Shown here piece by piece: positions 50,918 through 60,924 of a stretch of DNA of 64,000 nt (position 1 is its first letter; every line of letters begins with the position of its first letter). This DNA is from Wandonia sp964447015 (GTDB lineage Bacteria; Bacteroidota; Bacteroidia; Flavobacteriales_D; Crocinitomicaceae): the NCBI GenBank assembly GCA_964447015.1, contig CAYUQU010000006.1:1-64000 (forward strand), in the 5' to 3' direction. The notes beneath the pieces are model-generated. The model was given only the letters and a program-made list of their open reading frames with translations. It was not told the origin of the DNA and ran no database searches. Position numbers and translations under genes: made by a program.

Positions 50918-51761
50918 ATTTGTCTATTGCTTCATCAATTAGTTGTTTGCCAAGAGTTTCTCGTAAAATACTAATTCTATTTGTGAGTATACGTTGTTTT
51001 ATATGTTCCTTTTCCATAGAGAAAGGTGAGGGTGCATTTTTAAGGCGATAGTCGAGTATATTTAAGAAGTAAATGTAACCGTTTTCCTCAAAACTTGTTT
51101 TTGTTTTATTCAAAATAAACTTTTCTTTATCAATGCCTTCAAGAGGAATTTCCTTCATGATGTCGTCAAAATACAACCATTTTTCTTTGTTGTAAAAGAA
51201 ATTGGCCGCGTACTTGTTGGCATATTCAGTAATCAGAACGGTATCTTTTGCTTGTCTGAGAAGGTACATGCTATTCACTTTGTTAATATCTGGAGCATTA
51301 TAAGGAATTTTTAAATAGAGTACCTTCACTATAAAATCACTTAATTCAAAGTCCTTTTTATTCATCTCGTAGAAGTTAAGCATCTCTTCTTCAGTTACCA
51401 GCGTGTCAAGCATTTGTTCAATCATCATGTTTTCTACTTCATAACGTATTAAAGATGCTTTATAGTCTTCAATCTTATAATTTATTTCATTTTGTTTATC
51501 GAGAGGAAGACTGTCAAAGTGAATGAGTATTGCAGCTTGTCTTAGCCATGATTCTATAGCTTGTTCTTCATTTGGTTGATCCCAGCTACCGTTATCTATA
51601 CGATAGTTTAGTTCCGATTCTAAAAGCACTTGTTTTTCAATACGGGCTATTTCAGGGTCATTTTTAGCTTCACAAGAAACAAAAAAAAGAAACCCAAAAC
51701 ATAAAAGGCTGCCTGAAAAGACAGCCTTTTGAAAATTCGATATTGTATTAGTTATTGCCAA
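50889..51761 (-). CDS. Lipoprotein related to periplasmic PPIases
   Basis: 290 aa. The leader ends FFVSC, a lipobox-like site. The helical body (DNGSWDQPNEEQAIESWLRQ) and the MLDTLVTEEEMLNFYEMNKK segment resemble the N-terminal chaperone part of SurA/PpiD proteins, but there is no rotamase domain. It lies between two PPIase genes, overlapping both (14 nt with the upstream gene, 29 nt with the downstream one). A terminator-like hairpin lies within its first codons. Likely a chaperone partner, not shown. Confidence 0.75.
   Translation of the reverse strand: MAITNTISNFQKAVFSGSLLCFGFLFFVSCEAKNDPEIARIEKQVLLESELNYRIDNGSWDQPNEEQAIESWLRQAAILIHFDSLPLDKQNEINYKIEDYKASLIRYEVENMMIEQMLDTLVTEEEMLNFYEMNKKDFELSDFIVKVLYLKIPYNAPDINKVNSMYLLRQAKDTVLITEYANKYAANFFYNKEKWLYFDDIMKEIPLEGIDKEKFILNKTKTSFEENGYIYFLNILDYRLKNAPSPFSMEKEHIKQRILTNRISILRETLGKQLIDEAIDKYEIHYYNRK
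51703..51730 (-). terminator. Hairpin in the start of the lipoprotein gene
   Basis: On the minus strand, AAAAGGCTG-N10-CAGCCTTTT followed by a T-rich run (TTTT, then TTTCTTTTTTTTG). It lies 18-45 nt after the stop of the large PPIase gene and inside codons about 11-20 of the next gene. It could be an attenuator that lowers expression of the two downstream genes. Confidence 0.5.
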
Positions 51762-53709
51762 GGCTGTATAATACTTCAGTATTTATTTTAATTGGATGTT
51801 TTTTAGATAATTCAGCCAACCAAGTCGATTCAAGATATTGTTGATAAGCAGCAGTTACCGCTCCTTTAGTTTCATTTAAATCCTTTGGACCAGCAGGAAT
51901 TTCCTCCTTAACCTTTACGACATAAAACTTACCATCATATTCGTAGAAAGCATTTATTCCAACTTTAAGGCTTTGATCTTTTAAGAATGCAGTATTGTCA
52001 AGTTCAAATTTATTTGATTTGATTTTTACATTCAATGCAGATTTCTCATTTACTTTCGCCATTATTTGCGATGGAGTAATTGTGTCATTCTTTAACAGAA
52101 CAGATACTTTTTGTGCAACATCTTTCGAGTCACATTCATACACATCTGCATCAACACGTTTGCCCCAAACAAAGTTGTCTCTATTCTCCTCAAAGAATTG
52201 TTTCAAACCTGTAGTGTCTTTTATGGCTTTGTTCCACACTTTGTCATTCATTATTTCATAAAGAAGTACACCATCATGATATTCATTCATCAAAGCGCGA
52301 AACTGAGGGTATTTACTTTCAAGCTGAGCTTCTTCGTATGCAAGTAGTTGTTCTTTAATGAATGTTTTGTATGCATCGTCAATTAGTACTTTTAAGTCTC
52401 CATTACTCCCTTTTGCATTCATGTTTTGAAGATATTCTGCAAAATCAGTTCTGTGAAAAGTGATTTTATTGAAAGAAAACAAAACAGGATTCTCTGTACT
52501 TTCAGGAGCTACCCATTCACCTTGATAATATGAAGAATCCACATTGTTGTAGAACCAAGACATTTGCTTAGCTCCCACATCTTTGAATTTATATTCCTTT
52601 TTCAATTTGTTGATAAATGATGCTTGCGTAGTTAACGAGCGCTCATCTTTGTTTACTTTTTGCTGAATTTCTTTCTTTAAATCGTCAAATGACTCAAGTT
52701 CTTTAATGCTGTTTCTTTTTACGATATGCCAACCGTATGCAGTTTGAAAGGGTTCAGAGAAATCCCCATCATTTTTAAGTCCGAAAGCAGCATCTTCAAA
52801 TTCAGGAACCATGCGTTGGCGACTTCCTGTTCCGAATTCAGGAAGTACTCCTCCTTTTGATTTTGAAGTTTGATCTTCAGAATATTTTTGCGCCAATTCC
52901 TCAAAACTTTCACCAGCAACTAGTTTAGCGTGAATTTCTTTAATTCTCATTGCTGCATTTTCCTTTGTTTCTTCAGTTGCAGTTTTTGGAGTCATGATCA
53001 TAATGTGTGAAGTGCTGATAAGGCCTCTAGCTGAGCGTTTATCATGTACCTTCAAAATATGGTAACCAAATTTTGTGCGCACAGGCATGCTGACATCACC
53101 TATTTTAGTTGTATATGCCGCTTCTTCAAAAGGATATACCATTTGGAATGCAGAGAAATAACCTAAGTCACCACCATTATCTTTAACTGAAGGGTCTTCT
53201 GAACCAAATTTCCCTCTTGCAACATGAGCAAATTCTTCACCTTTTACAATTCGCTTGCGAATTTCCATAATACGGTTGTACGCATTTAACGTATCTTCAG
53301 GTGAAGCATTTTCATCCACACGAATTAGTATATGACTTGCATGAACTTCTTCTTGTAAACGTTGATATCCTTCTTTTACCAATTGGTTATTTTTAGTAGA
53401 GTCTACAAGATAAGGCATAGCTAATTGCTTTCTGTAGCCTTCAAGTTCTTTCACTAATTTAGGAATGGTGTCATAACCTAAGCGCTCTGCCTCAATAACT
53501 TTTAATTTGAACTTTTTGAATAGCTCCATGTATTCATCTAACGAAGCTTTATCAAACTGTGGATCATTATTGTTTTTCAAATAAATTTGTAAAAACTCAC
53601 TTTTAGTTACTGATTTATCGTCCACAGTCATTATTGCAGGATCTTTCTGTGCAAAAACTGTTGAGAAAAGAATACTTGAAAAGAATACGATAGCAGTTAG
53701 CTTTTTCAT
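51748..53709 (-). CDS. Large periplasmic PpiC/PpiD-type isomerase
   Basis: 653 aa with a signal peptide (MKKLTAIVFFSSILFSTVFA). Two parvulin rotamase domains are visible: one from ASHILIRVDENAS to FGYHILKVHDKR (about residues 118-230) and one from STSHIMIMTPKT to YGWHIVKRNS (about 232-340). A C-terminal region follows, with a PPIase-like segment of lower similarity. It catalyses proline isomerisation in the periplasm and probably aids outer-membrane and secreted protein folding. It lies 12 bp downstream of guaB. Confidence 0.93.
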   Translation of the reverse strand: MKKLTAIVFFSSILFSTVFAQKDPAIMTVDDKSVTKSEFLQIYLKNNNDPQFDKASLDEYMELFKKFKLKVIEAERLGYDTIPKLVKELEGYRKQLAMPYLVDSTKNNQLVKEGYQRLQEEVHASHILIRVDENASPEDTLNAYNRIMEIRKRIVKGEEFAHVARGKFGSEDPSVKDNGGDLGYFSAFQMVYPFEEAAYTTKIGDVSMPVRTKFGYHILKVHDKRSARGLISTSHIMIMTPKTATEETKENAAMRIKEIHAKLVAGESFEELAQKYSEDQTSKSKGGVLPEFGTGSRQRMVPEFEDAAFGLKNDGDFSEPFQTAYGWHIVKRNSIKELESFDDLKKEIQQKVNKDERSLTTQASFINKLKKEYKFKDVGAKQMSWFYNNVDSSYYQGEWVAPESTENPVLFSFNKITFHRTDFAEYLQNMNAKGSNGDLKVLIDDAYKTFIKEQLLAYEEAQLESKYPQFRALMNEYHDGVLLYEIMNDKVWNKAIKDTTGLKQFFEENRDNFVWGKRVDADVYECDSKDVAQKVSVLLKNDTITPSQIMAKVNEKSALNVKIKSNKFELDNTAFLKDQSLKVGINAFYEYDGKFYVVKVKEEIPAGPKDLNETKGAVTAAYQQYLESTWLAELSKKHPIKINTEVLYSLGNN

Positions 53710-53721
53710 ATTGAACTAATT

Positions 53722-55194
53722 TTATTTTAAACTGTAATTTGGTGCTTCTCTAGTGATTGATACATCATGAGGATGTGACTCTGTCATACCTGCATTTGTA
53801 ATTCGAACAAATTCTGCTCCTTTAAGCTTATCTATTGTTGGCGCTCCACAATATCCCATTCCTGCTCGAAGTCCACCGATAATTTGATACATAACCTCAT
53901 ATAGATGTCCTTTGTAAGGTACACGACCTGAAATTCCTTCTGGAACGAGTTTCTTTACATCGTCCTCAGCATCTTGAAAATATCTGTCTTTTGATCCTTT
54001 TTGCATAGCTTCTAGCGATCCCATACCGCGATACGATTTAAATTTACGCCCTTGGTAAATAATCGTTTCACCAGGTGATTCCTCCACACCTGCAAACATT
54101 GAGCCAACCATAACTGTGTCAGCACCAACGGCAATTGCTTTAACAATATCTCCTGTGTATCGAATTCCTCCATCCGCAATGACAGGCACTCCAGTACCTT
54201 CTAAAGCGCGAGCTACGTCGTTTACTGCAGTTAACTGTGGTACTCCCACACCCGCAATGATACGTGTTGTACAAATTGAACCTGGTCCAATCCCTACTTT
54301 TACTGCATCAGCCCCTGCTTCAACTAAGTATTTTGCTGCTTCAGCTGTGGCAATATTCCCCACAACGACATCAAGCTTAGGGTAATTTACTTTAACTTCT
54401 TTCAATTTAGTGACTACACCTTGAGTGTGACCATGAGCTGTATCAATAATGATGGCATCAACTCCAGCATCAACTAAAGCTGATACTCGGTCAATAGTGT
54501 CACTTGTTACACCAACAGCTGCAGCAACACGTAAACGACCAAAACTGTCTTTACATGAATTCGGATGTTGGCGAACTTTAATGATATCTTTGTATGTAAT
54601 CAAACCAACGAGTCTAAAGTCGTTATCAACTACAGGGAGTTTTTCAATTTTATATTCTTGTAGAATTTGTTCTGCTTGAGCTAAGTCTGTTCCATCTTGA
54701 GTAGTCACGAGAGATTTTGAAGTCATTATCTCTTGAACTGGGCGATTCATGTTCTTTTCAAAACGAAGATCACGGTTGGTGATGATTCCCTTTAAAATTC
54801 TATTTTCGTCAGTAACAGGAATTCCACCAATTTTATTTTCACGCATTAAGTTCAATGCATCTAGTACAACTGAATCTTCTGAAAGTACAATCGGGTCTAA
54901 AATCATTCCGCTTTCAGAACGCTTTACTTTACGAACCTCCAAAGCTTGATCTGCGATTGACATGTTTTTGTGAATCACACCTATACCTCCTTGCTGCGCA
55001 ATAGCAATAGCTAAAGCAGACTCTGTTACAGTGTCCATTGCAGAAGAAATAATAGGTGATTTTAAATTAATGTTTCGCGTAAATTTGGACTCCAGTTTTA
55101 CATCTTTTGGAAGAACCTCTGAGTACGCAGGCACAAGCAATACGTCGTCGTATGTTAACCCTTCTCTTACTTTACTAATATCAGATAAAGCCAT
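53722..55194 (-). CDS. guaB: Inosine-5'-monophosphate dehydrogenase
   Basis: 490 aa from MALSDISKVREGLTYDDVLL at 55194; the open frame starts 21 codons earlier, but the family start is clear. It oxidises IMP to XMP for GMP synthesis. The catalytic loop GIGPGSICTTRI, the NAD-site DTAHGH and the flap MGSLEAM are intact, and a CBS-domain pair (about 95-215: IVLSEDSVVLDALNLM, IMTSKSLVTTQDGTDL) interrupts the barrel as usual. It heads a minus-strand run with the PPIase genes. Confidence 0.97.
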   Translation of the reverse strand: MALSDISKVREGLTYDDVLLVPAYSEVLPKDVKLESKFTRNINLKSPIISSAMDTVTESALAIAIAQQGGIGVIHKNMSIADQALEVRKVKRSESGMILDPIVLSEDSVVLDALNLMRENKIGGIPVTDENRILKGIITNRDLRFEKNMNRPVQEIMTSKSLVTTQDGTDLAQAEQILQEYKIEKLPVVDNDFRLVGLITYKDIIKVRQHPNSCKDSFGRLRVAAAVGVTSDTIDRVSALVDAGVDAIIIDTAHGHTQGVVTKLKEVKVNYPKLDVVVGNIATAEAAKYLVEAGADAVKVGIGPGSICTTRIIAGVGVPQLTAVNDVARALEGTGVPVIADGGIRYTGDIVKAIAVGADTVMVGSMFAGVEESPGETIIYQGRKFKSYRGMGSLEAMQKGSKDRYFQDAEDDVKKLVPEGISGRVPYKGHLYEVMYQIIGGLRAGMGYCGAPTIDKLKGAEFVRITNAGMTESHPHDVSITREAPNYSLK

Positions 55195-55342
55195 ATTGGA
55201 ACTTACTTTCTTAAATAAATTCTTGCAAAGGTAATAAAAATGAGATTGCATTATCACTCTATACTGAGGTTTGTCAGTATTTTTTTTGTTAATTTACCTT
55301 AATTTGGCTAACTTTTTGTAGATACTTCGTAAACTTGTAAAT

Positions 55343-55978
55343 ATGATACGCTTACTTTATACTTTTTCTGCCGTTTTATTTGTGTTAAATATCTCGGTTG
55401 TTTCAGCACAAAATGGTGATGAAAAATTGATTCAACTATCTGGAGTGGTGCTTAGTTCTGATAGTTTGGAGCGTATGCCTTTTACATCTATTTACGATAA
55501 AACAACCCGTAGAGGAACAGTTTCTGATTACTATGGTTATTTTTCTATGGTGACACGTCCAGGTGATACGCTAGTCTTTGATTATATTGGTTACAAACCA
55601 GGTACATACATCGTCCCTGATACTTTATCTGAATTTGGATATGCTTTAATTCAGCTTTTAGATCCTGACACCTTAATGTCAAAAACGGTTCGAGTATATC
55701 CATGGCCTTCAAAAGAGGAATTTGCTAAAGCATTTATTGAAATGGATCCATACGAGGATGATATTCGACGAGCTCAACGTCAACTTTCAGGTAAAAACTT
55801 GGCTATTGCAGCAGGAAGATTGACGACAGATGCTAGCTTGAGCTATAGCTGGCAACGTCAACAAAGTCAGAGTCAGTTGTATTCTAGAGGTCAATTCCCT
55901 GTAAACAATTTGTTGAATCCGGTAGCTTGGGCACAGTTTATTGAATCATGGAAGTCTGGAAAGTTGAAAAGGGAATAG
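55343..55978 (+). CDS. Secreted CarboxypepD-regulatory-like protein
   Basis: 211 aa with a signal peptide (LLYTFSAVLFVLNISVVSAQ). Residues about 30-115 form a carboxypeptidase-D regulatory-like beta-sandwich (LIQLSGVVLSSDSLERMPFT, GYFSMVTRPGDTLVFDYIGY). The rest, QRQQSQSQLYSRGQFPVNNL, then LNPVAWAQFIESWK, is a conserved tail found in Bacteroidota envelope proteins. It is upstream of a TonB-dependent receptor gene on the same strand with a 113-bp gap. Confidence 0.85.
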   Translation: MIRLLYTFSAVLFVLNISVVSAQNGDEKLIQLSGVVLSSDSLERMPFTSIYDKTTRRGTVSDYYGYFSMVTRPGDTLVFDYIGYKPGTYIVPDTLSEFGYALIQLLDPDTLMSKTVRVYPWPSKEEFAKAFIEMDPYEDDIRRAQRQLSGKNLAIAAGRLTTDASLSYSWQRQQSQSQLYSRGQFPVNNLLNPVAWAQFIESWKSGKLKRE

Positions 55979-56091
55979 GAAACACTCTTTTTTAGCTTGT
56001 AAAATCTGAAATGAGTTCACTTTCGATGACTCACAATACAATAAACCACTTTTTTTTCGTTTAAACGGGGTCTTTTATTACTTTTGACCCC

Positions 56092-58746
56092 ATGCAAAAT
56101 TTGCGCATAATTTTACTTTTTGGTGCACTATTTACCGTGACTTGTTTACAGGCTCAATTAGCTGTGGTGAAGGGGTATGTAGTGGATGATGTCGGTTCTA
56201 GAATTACAGGAGTTTCCATTCAATCTACAGATAAAACTATCCAAACTTTTGTTGATGGACAAGGTAATTTCTCTATAGAATTGGAATCAAATCGCGATTA
56301 TGATTTGGTTTTTTCGTTTGTTACTAGAAAAAAAATAGTTCATATTCACTTGCTTAATGGAGAGGTCAGAAATCTTGGTGAAGTTGTTATAGATGCGTTA
56401 GAAACAGGCGAAGTTGTGGTTGAAGCAAAACAGGGAGAGTATGATGATCCAACTGTCGTAACTCTACCGTATATTGATTTTAGCAATTTCGCATTACCAA
56501 ACGGTGTCACTCAAGCGCTTGCTTATATCACGCCAGCTGTTTCAAATAATGAATTAACGGCCAATTATAATGTGCGTGGTGGGAATTATGACGAAAATCT
56601 AATTTATGTCAATGGATTTGAGATTTATCGACCGTTTTTAACTCGTGCTGGACAACAAGAAGGAATGAGTTTTATCAATTCATCTATGGTTGATAATATC
56701 AGTTTTTCTGCTGGTGGTTTTGATGCAAAATATGGCGATCGTTTAAGCTCTGTTTTGGACATTCAGTATCGAAATCCTGATTCAACTCGCGCGACTTTGG
56801 TTGCAGGAATGTTGGGGGCAGAAGTGCATGCAGAAACACGAAAAAATAGATTTGGTTTCATAGCTGGTGCAAGATATAGATCAAATGGGTATTTGTTAAA
56901 CACACTTCCTACTAAAGGAGAATACAATCCTGTTTTTTGGGATGTGCAATTTTTGACTCATTACAATATTACAGAGAATTTACGATGGAATGTTCTGGGG
57001 CATTTTTCTTCTAATAAATTTAGTTTTGCTCCACAAACACGTGAAACTACATTTGGAACGTTTAATCAAGCTCTTAGCTTTAAGGTCTATTTTCAAGGGC
57101 AAGAAATATCGATGTTTCAAACGATTACTGGAGCTACATCACTTGAATATGACTTGTCAAAATCAACTCGACTAAACTTTTATGTAAGTGTTTTTAACAC
57201 GAATGAAACAGAGAATTTTGACGTGTTGGGAGAGTATTACATCAATGAATTAGAAAATGATCCCGCAAAGGAAACTTTTGGTGATTCTGTAAACACCTTA
57301 GGTGTTGGTTCTTTCCTTAATCACTCGAGAAATAGACTTAACGCAACGATTGCTTCTGTTTATCATACTGGTGAGAAAATTTTCCCGAAGAAGGAAAAGA
57401 TGAATGACCTAAGACTTGTTCAGCGCGACAGTAGATTAAATTGGGGGGCAAAATTTCAGCGCGAGTTTTTTGATGATATAATTAGTGAATGGGTGATGAT
57501 TGATAGCGCTGGATATGTCACCCCACAAAATTCAGGTGGTGATTTGGAATTGCGCGATGTTATTAAAGAGAAACACAACTTACAGACTTATCGGGTGACA
57601 GGTCATTTAGGATATTCATTCCGTTGGAATTTTGTGAAAGAAAAGCACATTGTAAAACTCAAAGAAGTAACTCGCGATGAAAACAATAAGAAACAGCGAA
57701 GTCACTTTGTTGATACATTGGAACGAATTCCTGCTAGACTTGCTTTAAATATAGGCTTGCGAAGTGGATATACGAGCGTCAACCAAGAGCCCTGGCTGAC
57801 TCCGCGTGCATCATTGGTATACACACCACGCCTGTATTTCTACAGAAATGGTAAAGTATACAGACGAAATATGAAATTGCGTCTTGCTTCTGGACTGTAT
57901 TATCAACCCCCAATCTACCGTGATTTACGGGGGTATCATGGCGAATTGAATTTAGATGTACGCGCACAAAAATCATTTCACATTGTAGCTGGTACGGATG
58001 TTTTCTTTAATATGTGGAATAGAGAGAGTCCCTTCAAATTTTCGGCTGAAGTGTATTACAAGTATTTATGGGATGTAAACCCCTATAAAATTTCAGATGT
58101 CCGTTTGCGTTATTTTGCTAATAACGATGCTGTTGCATACGCTTATGGTGCTGATTTGAATCTAAATGGACAATTCATTAAAGGTGTAGAATCTTTCTTT
58201 AAGGTTGGTTTTTTGAGAACGATGGAGAATTTAAAGAACGATGATTACTATATGTACTTTAATGCTGCGGGTGATACAATTTATCCAGGTTATACTTTTG
58301 ATGCTGTGCCAGCAGATAGCGCTCTCCAAACTCCTGGGTACATTCCACGACCAAGTGACCAGATGATTACTTTTGGAGCTTTATTTCAGGATAGAATGCC
58401 TAAATTTGAGCAATTATCGGTTCAGTTGAGTGCGCTTTTCGGAAGTAGATTACCTTACGGCCCTCCTGGAGAAGAACGATATAAGGATACCTTGAGACAG
58501 AGGTCTTATAAGCGTGTAGATATTGGTGTGAGTTATGACTTCCTCTATGGTAAATCAAAAGAGTCACGCAAGAAATTTTGGCAAAACTTTACCGATATAA
58601 AATTGAGTTTTGAAGTGTTTAACTTACTTGGAATTAACAATGTACTTTCTCAGACATGGGTGCAAGATGTAGAAGGTCGTTATTATGCTATTCCTAATTA
58701 TCTTACCCAGCGCTTGTATAATCTGAAGTTGATAATAAGGTTGTGA
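56092..58746 (+). CDS. TonB-dependent receptor
   Basis: 884 aa with a signal peptide. An N-terminal CarboxypepD-like domain (KGYVVDDVGSRITGVSIQS) is followed by the plug (NGVTQALAYITPAVSNNELT, NYNVRGGNYDENLIYVNGFE, SFSAGGFDAKYGDRLSSVL) and a 22-strand barrel ending NYLTQRLYNLKLIIRL with a terminal aromatic/Leu pattern. It is an outer-membrane transporter energised by TonB; the substrate is unknown. No SusD-like partner is present, so it is more likely a metal or cofactor type than a glycan type. Confidence 0.94.
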   Translation: MQNLRIILLFGALFTVTCLQAQLAVVKGYVVDDVGSRITGVSIQSTDKTIQTFVDGQGNFSIELESNRDYDLVFSFVTRKKIVHIHLLNGEVRNLGEVVIDALETGEVVVEAKQGEYDDPTVVTLPYIDFSNFALPNGVTQALAYITPAVSNNELTANYNVRGGNYDENLIYVNGFEIYRPFLTRAGQQEGMSFINSSMVDNISFSAGGFDAKYGDRLSSVLDIQYRNPDSTRATLVAGMLGAEVHAETRKNRFGFIAGARYRSNGYLLNTLPTKGEYNPVFWDVQFLTHYNITENLRWNVLGHFSSNKFSFAPQTRETTFGTFNQALSFKVYFQGQEISMFQTITGATSLEYDLSKSTRLNFYVSVFNTNETENFDVLGEYYINELENDPAKETFGDSVNTLGVGSFLNHSRNRLNATIASVYHTGEKIFPKKEKMNDLRLVQRDSRLNWGAKFQREFFDDIISEWVMIDSAGYVTPQNSGGDLELRDVIKEKHNLQTYRVTGHLGYSFRWNFVKEKHIVKLKEVTRDENNKKQRSHFVDTLERIPARLALNIGLRSGYTSVNQEPWLTPRASLVYTPRLYFYRNGKVYRRNMKLRLASGLYYQPPIYRDLRGYHGELNLDVRAQKSFHIVAGTDVFFNMWNRESPFKFSAEVYYKYLWDVNPYKISDVRLRYFANNDAVAYAYGADLNLNGQFIKGVESFFKVGFLRTMENLKNDDYYMYFNAAGDTIYPGYTFDAVPADSALQTPGYIPRPSDQMITFGALFQDRMPKFEQLSVQLSALFGSRLPYGPPGEERYKDTLRQRSYKRVDIGVSYDFLYGKSKESRKKFWQNFTDIKLSFEVFNLLGINNVLSQTWVQDVEGRYYAIPNYLTQRLYNLKLIIRL

Positions 58747-58796
58747 CAAGTCTGTTTTTTATCGGCACAAGTAGCTGAATTTTCTAGCATAATGTT

Positions 58797-59690
58797 TTAA
58801 GATAAGTGAAACTTATCAGGTTGATGCGGTTGCGGAATGTCAGTTTCCTTAAGCAATTGTTTAATATTTATTTCTATTGTTCGAGCAATAGCAGTTACGG
58901 CAGTGTCGGTAGGTTTATTTTCAAATGGGTCTTGCATGTGTGTAGCTGATTTTTCTAAAAGGAAAAACGCTCCAGAAAGCACAAGTAAAAGTGGAATTTC
59001 AAATAATCCTGCGACATCAGTTAATGAAATAGAAAGGGTAACAACAAAAAGGTAAATGATAAAATGTAAAAATAAGCGGTAGGTAACAGGAAAAACAGTG
59101 TTTTTAATCCGTTCCGACATTCCTTGTGCGTCGCAAAGACGCACAATCGTTCTATCTAACTGCAATTGAGAGAAAATGTCCATCTGTCCGTCCTCTTTCA
59201 ATTTTTTGATATCCATTCCGTTTAATTGTAATATTGCTAATGGTTTATTACTGTGTTTTTTTATTTCCTCAAAATCCTCTTGTGACAAAAATTCTTCAAG
59301 GTTATCAAGTGGATTCAATCCTCTGAGTGTTTGTCCCAGTGAATAACACCATGCAATCTGTCTGTAGGCTATTTTCTTAATCGTTTCTTCGTTGCCTTTT
59401 GCTGTTAAATTGTTGAGTTGAAGGACTAAGTTGCGCGAATCGTTTACGATGCTTCCCCAAACTCTTCGTGCTTCCCACCATCTGTCATAGGACTGGTTGA
59501 GTTTGAAAGATAATAAAATTGAAATAGCAGTACCTATGAATGCTGGAATTGTTAACGGCATTTCAGGTAAAAAATCCTTGAATTCTTCGGTAAGGTAAAT
59601 TGCAACAAGAGAAACAATTAGCACATAGATAAGTTCAATTTTTACTTTGTTGAAAATGTACGTAATTGGAATTCGTTTGTTTAATAACAC
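58797..59690 (-). CDS. Bestrophin-family (UPF0187) membrane protein
   Basis: 297 aa with four membrane regions. The family marks SYDRWWEARRVWGSIVNDSRN and RQIAWCYSLGQTLRG are present. Bacterial bestrophins form pentameric ion channels (typically cation-selective). It is a single gene, convergent with the TonB receptor gene. Confidence 0.92.
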   Translation of the reverse strand: MLLNKRIPITYIFNKVKIELIYVLIVSLVAIYLTEEFKDFLPEMPLTIPAFIGTAISILLSFKLNQSYDRWWEARRVWGSIVNDSRNLVLQLNNLTAKGNEETIKKIAYRQIAWCYSLGQTLRGLNPLDNLEEFLSQEDFEEIKKHSNKPLAILQLNGMDIKKLKEDGQMDIFSQLQLDRTIVRLCDAQGMSERIKNTVFPVTYRLFLHFIIYLFVVTLSISLTDVAGLFEIPLLLVLSGAFFLLEKSATHMQDPFENKPTDTAVTAIARTIEINIKQLLKETDIPQPHQPDKFHLS

Positions 59691-59741
59691 GCTTCTGAAT
59701 TTTAAGGTTCAGAGTAAAGATAATAATCGTTTCTGAAATTT

Positions 59742-60914
59742 TTAATTATCTGCAATTAGAATCTTAGTTGTAGCAATAATTTTGTTTCCTTCTTTCACAT
59801 TTACAAAGTAAAAACCCGCTGATAGATTACCCCGTTTTAGGGTGATTGTATTCCCTGTGATGTGATTGATTTGTGCAACTTCTTGACCAAATTGATTGCA
59901 AATATGTAGGGAAGCCTTATCAAAAGTGTGGTTTGTTTTTAAAGTTGTTTCAAAAGAAAATGGGTTAGGAAAGATACTTGTTTTGTTAATATCATCAAAC
60001 TCAGAAATACTTGCGCTGGAACTTACATTATAGGGCATAAATGAATAAGCAAACCATTGATAGCCTAAAATATTTATATATTGCTTCCAACTATCAGTTT
60101 CATTTTGCAGAAAGGTTTGAATATCATTATAAGGTGTAGTAACATCATTGGTACTCAACCAAGGTCCCATAAAATTAGGTTCTGCGGAAAAAATTGGAAT
60201 TACGTCTGTCACTTCATTTCTTGCTGCTATATATTCCAATCGCGAGTCTATGTAACTGTATATCCATGAGTAATTACTGATATAATCATGAAGCAGGATA
60301 CGATCAACCGTGTTGCCTATGGTGATAGCCTGATCTTGCGTAAACCAACCTACATAAGTTTCGTTAATTATACCTTCAATGTTTGTAAGCGAGTCAACTT
60401 GTCGAATTAATTTTTCGAAATAACTGAAAGCTCCTGCATTATCACAAGTGTACCCTTCGGGATTTAGATAGGTTGTGCAATAATAGTTTCCTGGTGTTAT
60501 TGTCTCTTCATTCCAAAATTCGAATTCAACATTATAAACATCAAACTTTTGAAGTGGATTTGTATGCTGTATATTGTATGGTTTGATTACATTGTTAAAG
60601 AAAAAGAAGTTCTCACCCGCAGCACCTACCTGAATGATGCCGTAATTTTCCTTTGCATTCTCAATAAAACTAGCTAAAACGACCGATGTACTGACGTTGG
60701 TTAAATCATAAGTGACGTGCACGGGCCAAAGATCGTATAGAGTAAGATAATTAAAGCCATTTTGTTGGGCGTAGTTTAGTAAGCTATCTTCTTTCTCGGG
60801 ATTTCCTAAAATTTGACTGAAACCGTCTATATATAATCCTTTTATTGATTGTGCTTTAATAATTGGAATTGAAGTGAATGCACTCAGTAGAAGGAATAGT
60901 AGATGTTTTTGCAT
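59742..60914 (-). CDS. Secreted T9SS-targeted hypothetical protein
   Basis: 390 aa with a signal peptide (LLFLLLSAFTSIPIIKAQ). Residues about 25-300 are rich in Tyr/Asn and read like a TIM-barrel-type hydrolase (GLYIDGFSQILGNPEKEDSL, YLTLYDLWPVHV), without a motif I can name. Residues about 315-390 (SIFPNPFSFETTLKTN..., then SAGFYFVNVKEGNKIIATTK) are a T9SS type A sorting domain. It is on the same strand as the ketoacyl synthase genes but shares no obvious pathway with them. Confidence 0.78.
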   Translation of the reverse strand: MQKHLLFLLLSAFTSIPIIKAQSIKGLYIDGFSQILGNPEKEDSLLNYAQQNGFNYLTLYDLWPVHVTYDLTNVSTSVVLASFIENAKENYGIIQVGAAGENFFFFNNVIKPYNIQHTNPLQKFDVYNVEFEFWNEETITPGNYYCTTYLNPEGYTCDNAGAFSYFEKLIRQVDSLTNIEGIINETYVGWFTQDQAITIGNTVDRILLHDYISNYSWIYSYIDSRLEYIAARNEVTDVIPIFSAEPNFMGPWLSTNDVTTPYNDIQTFLQNETDSWKQYINILGYQWFAYSFMPYNVSSSASISEFDDINKTSIFPNPFSFETTLKTNHTFDKASLHICNQFGQEVAQINHITGNTITLKRGNLSAGFYFVNVKEGNKIIATTKILIADN

Positions 60915-60924
60915 TTTCGAAAAA

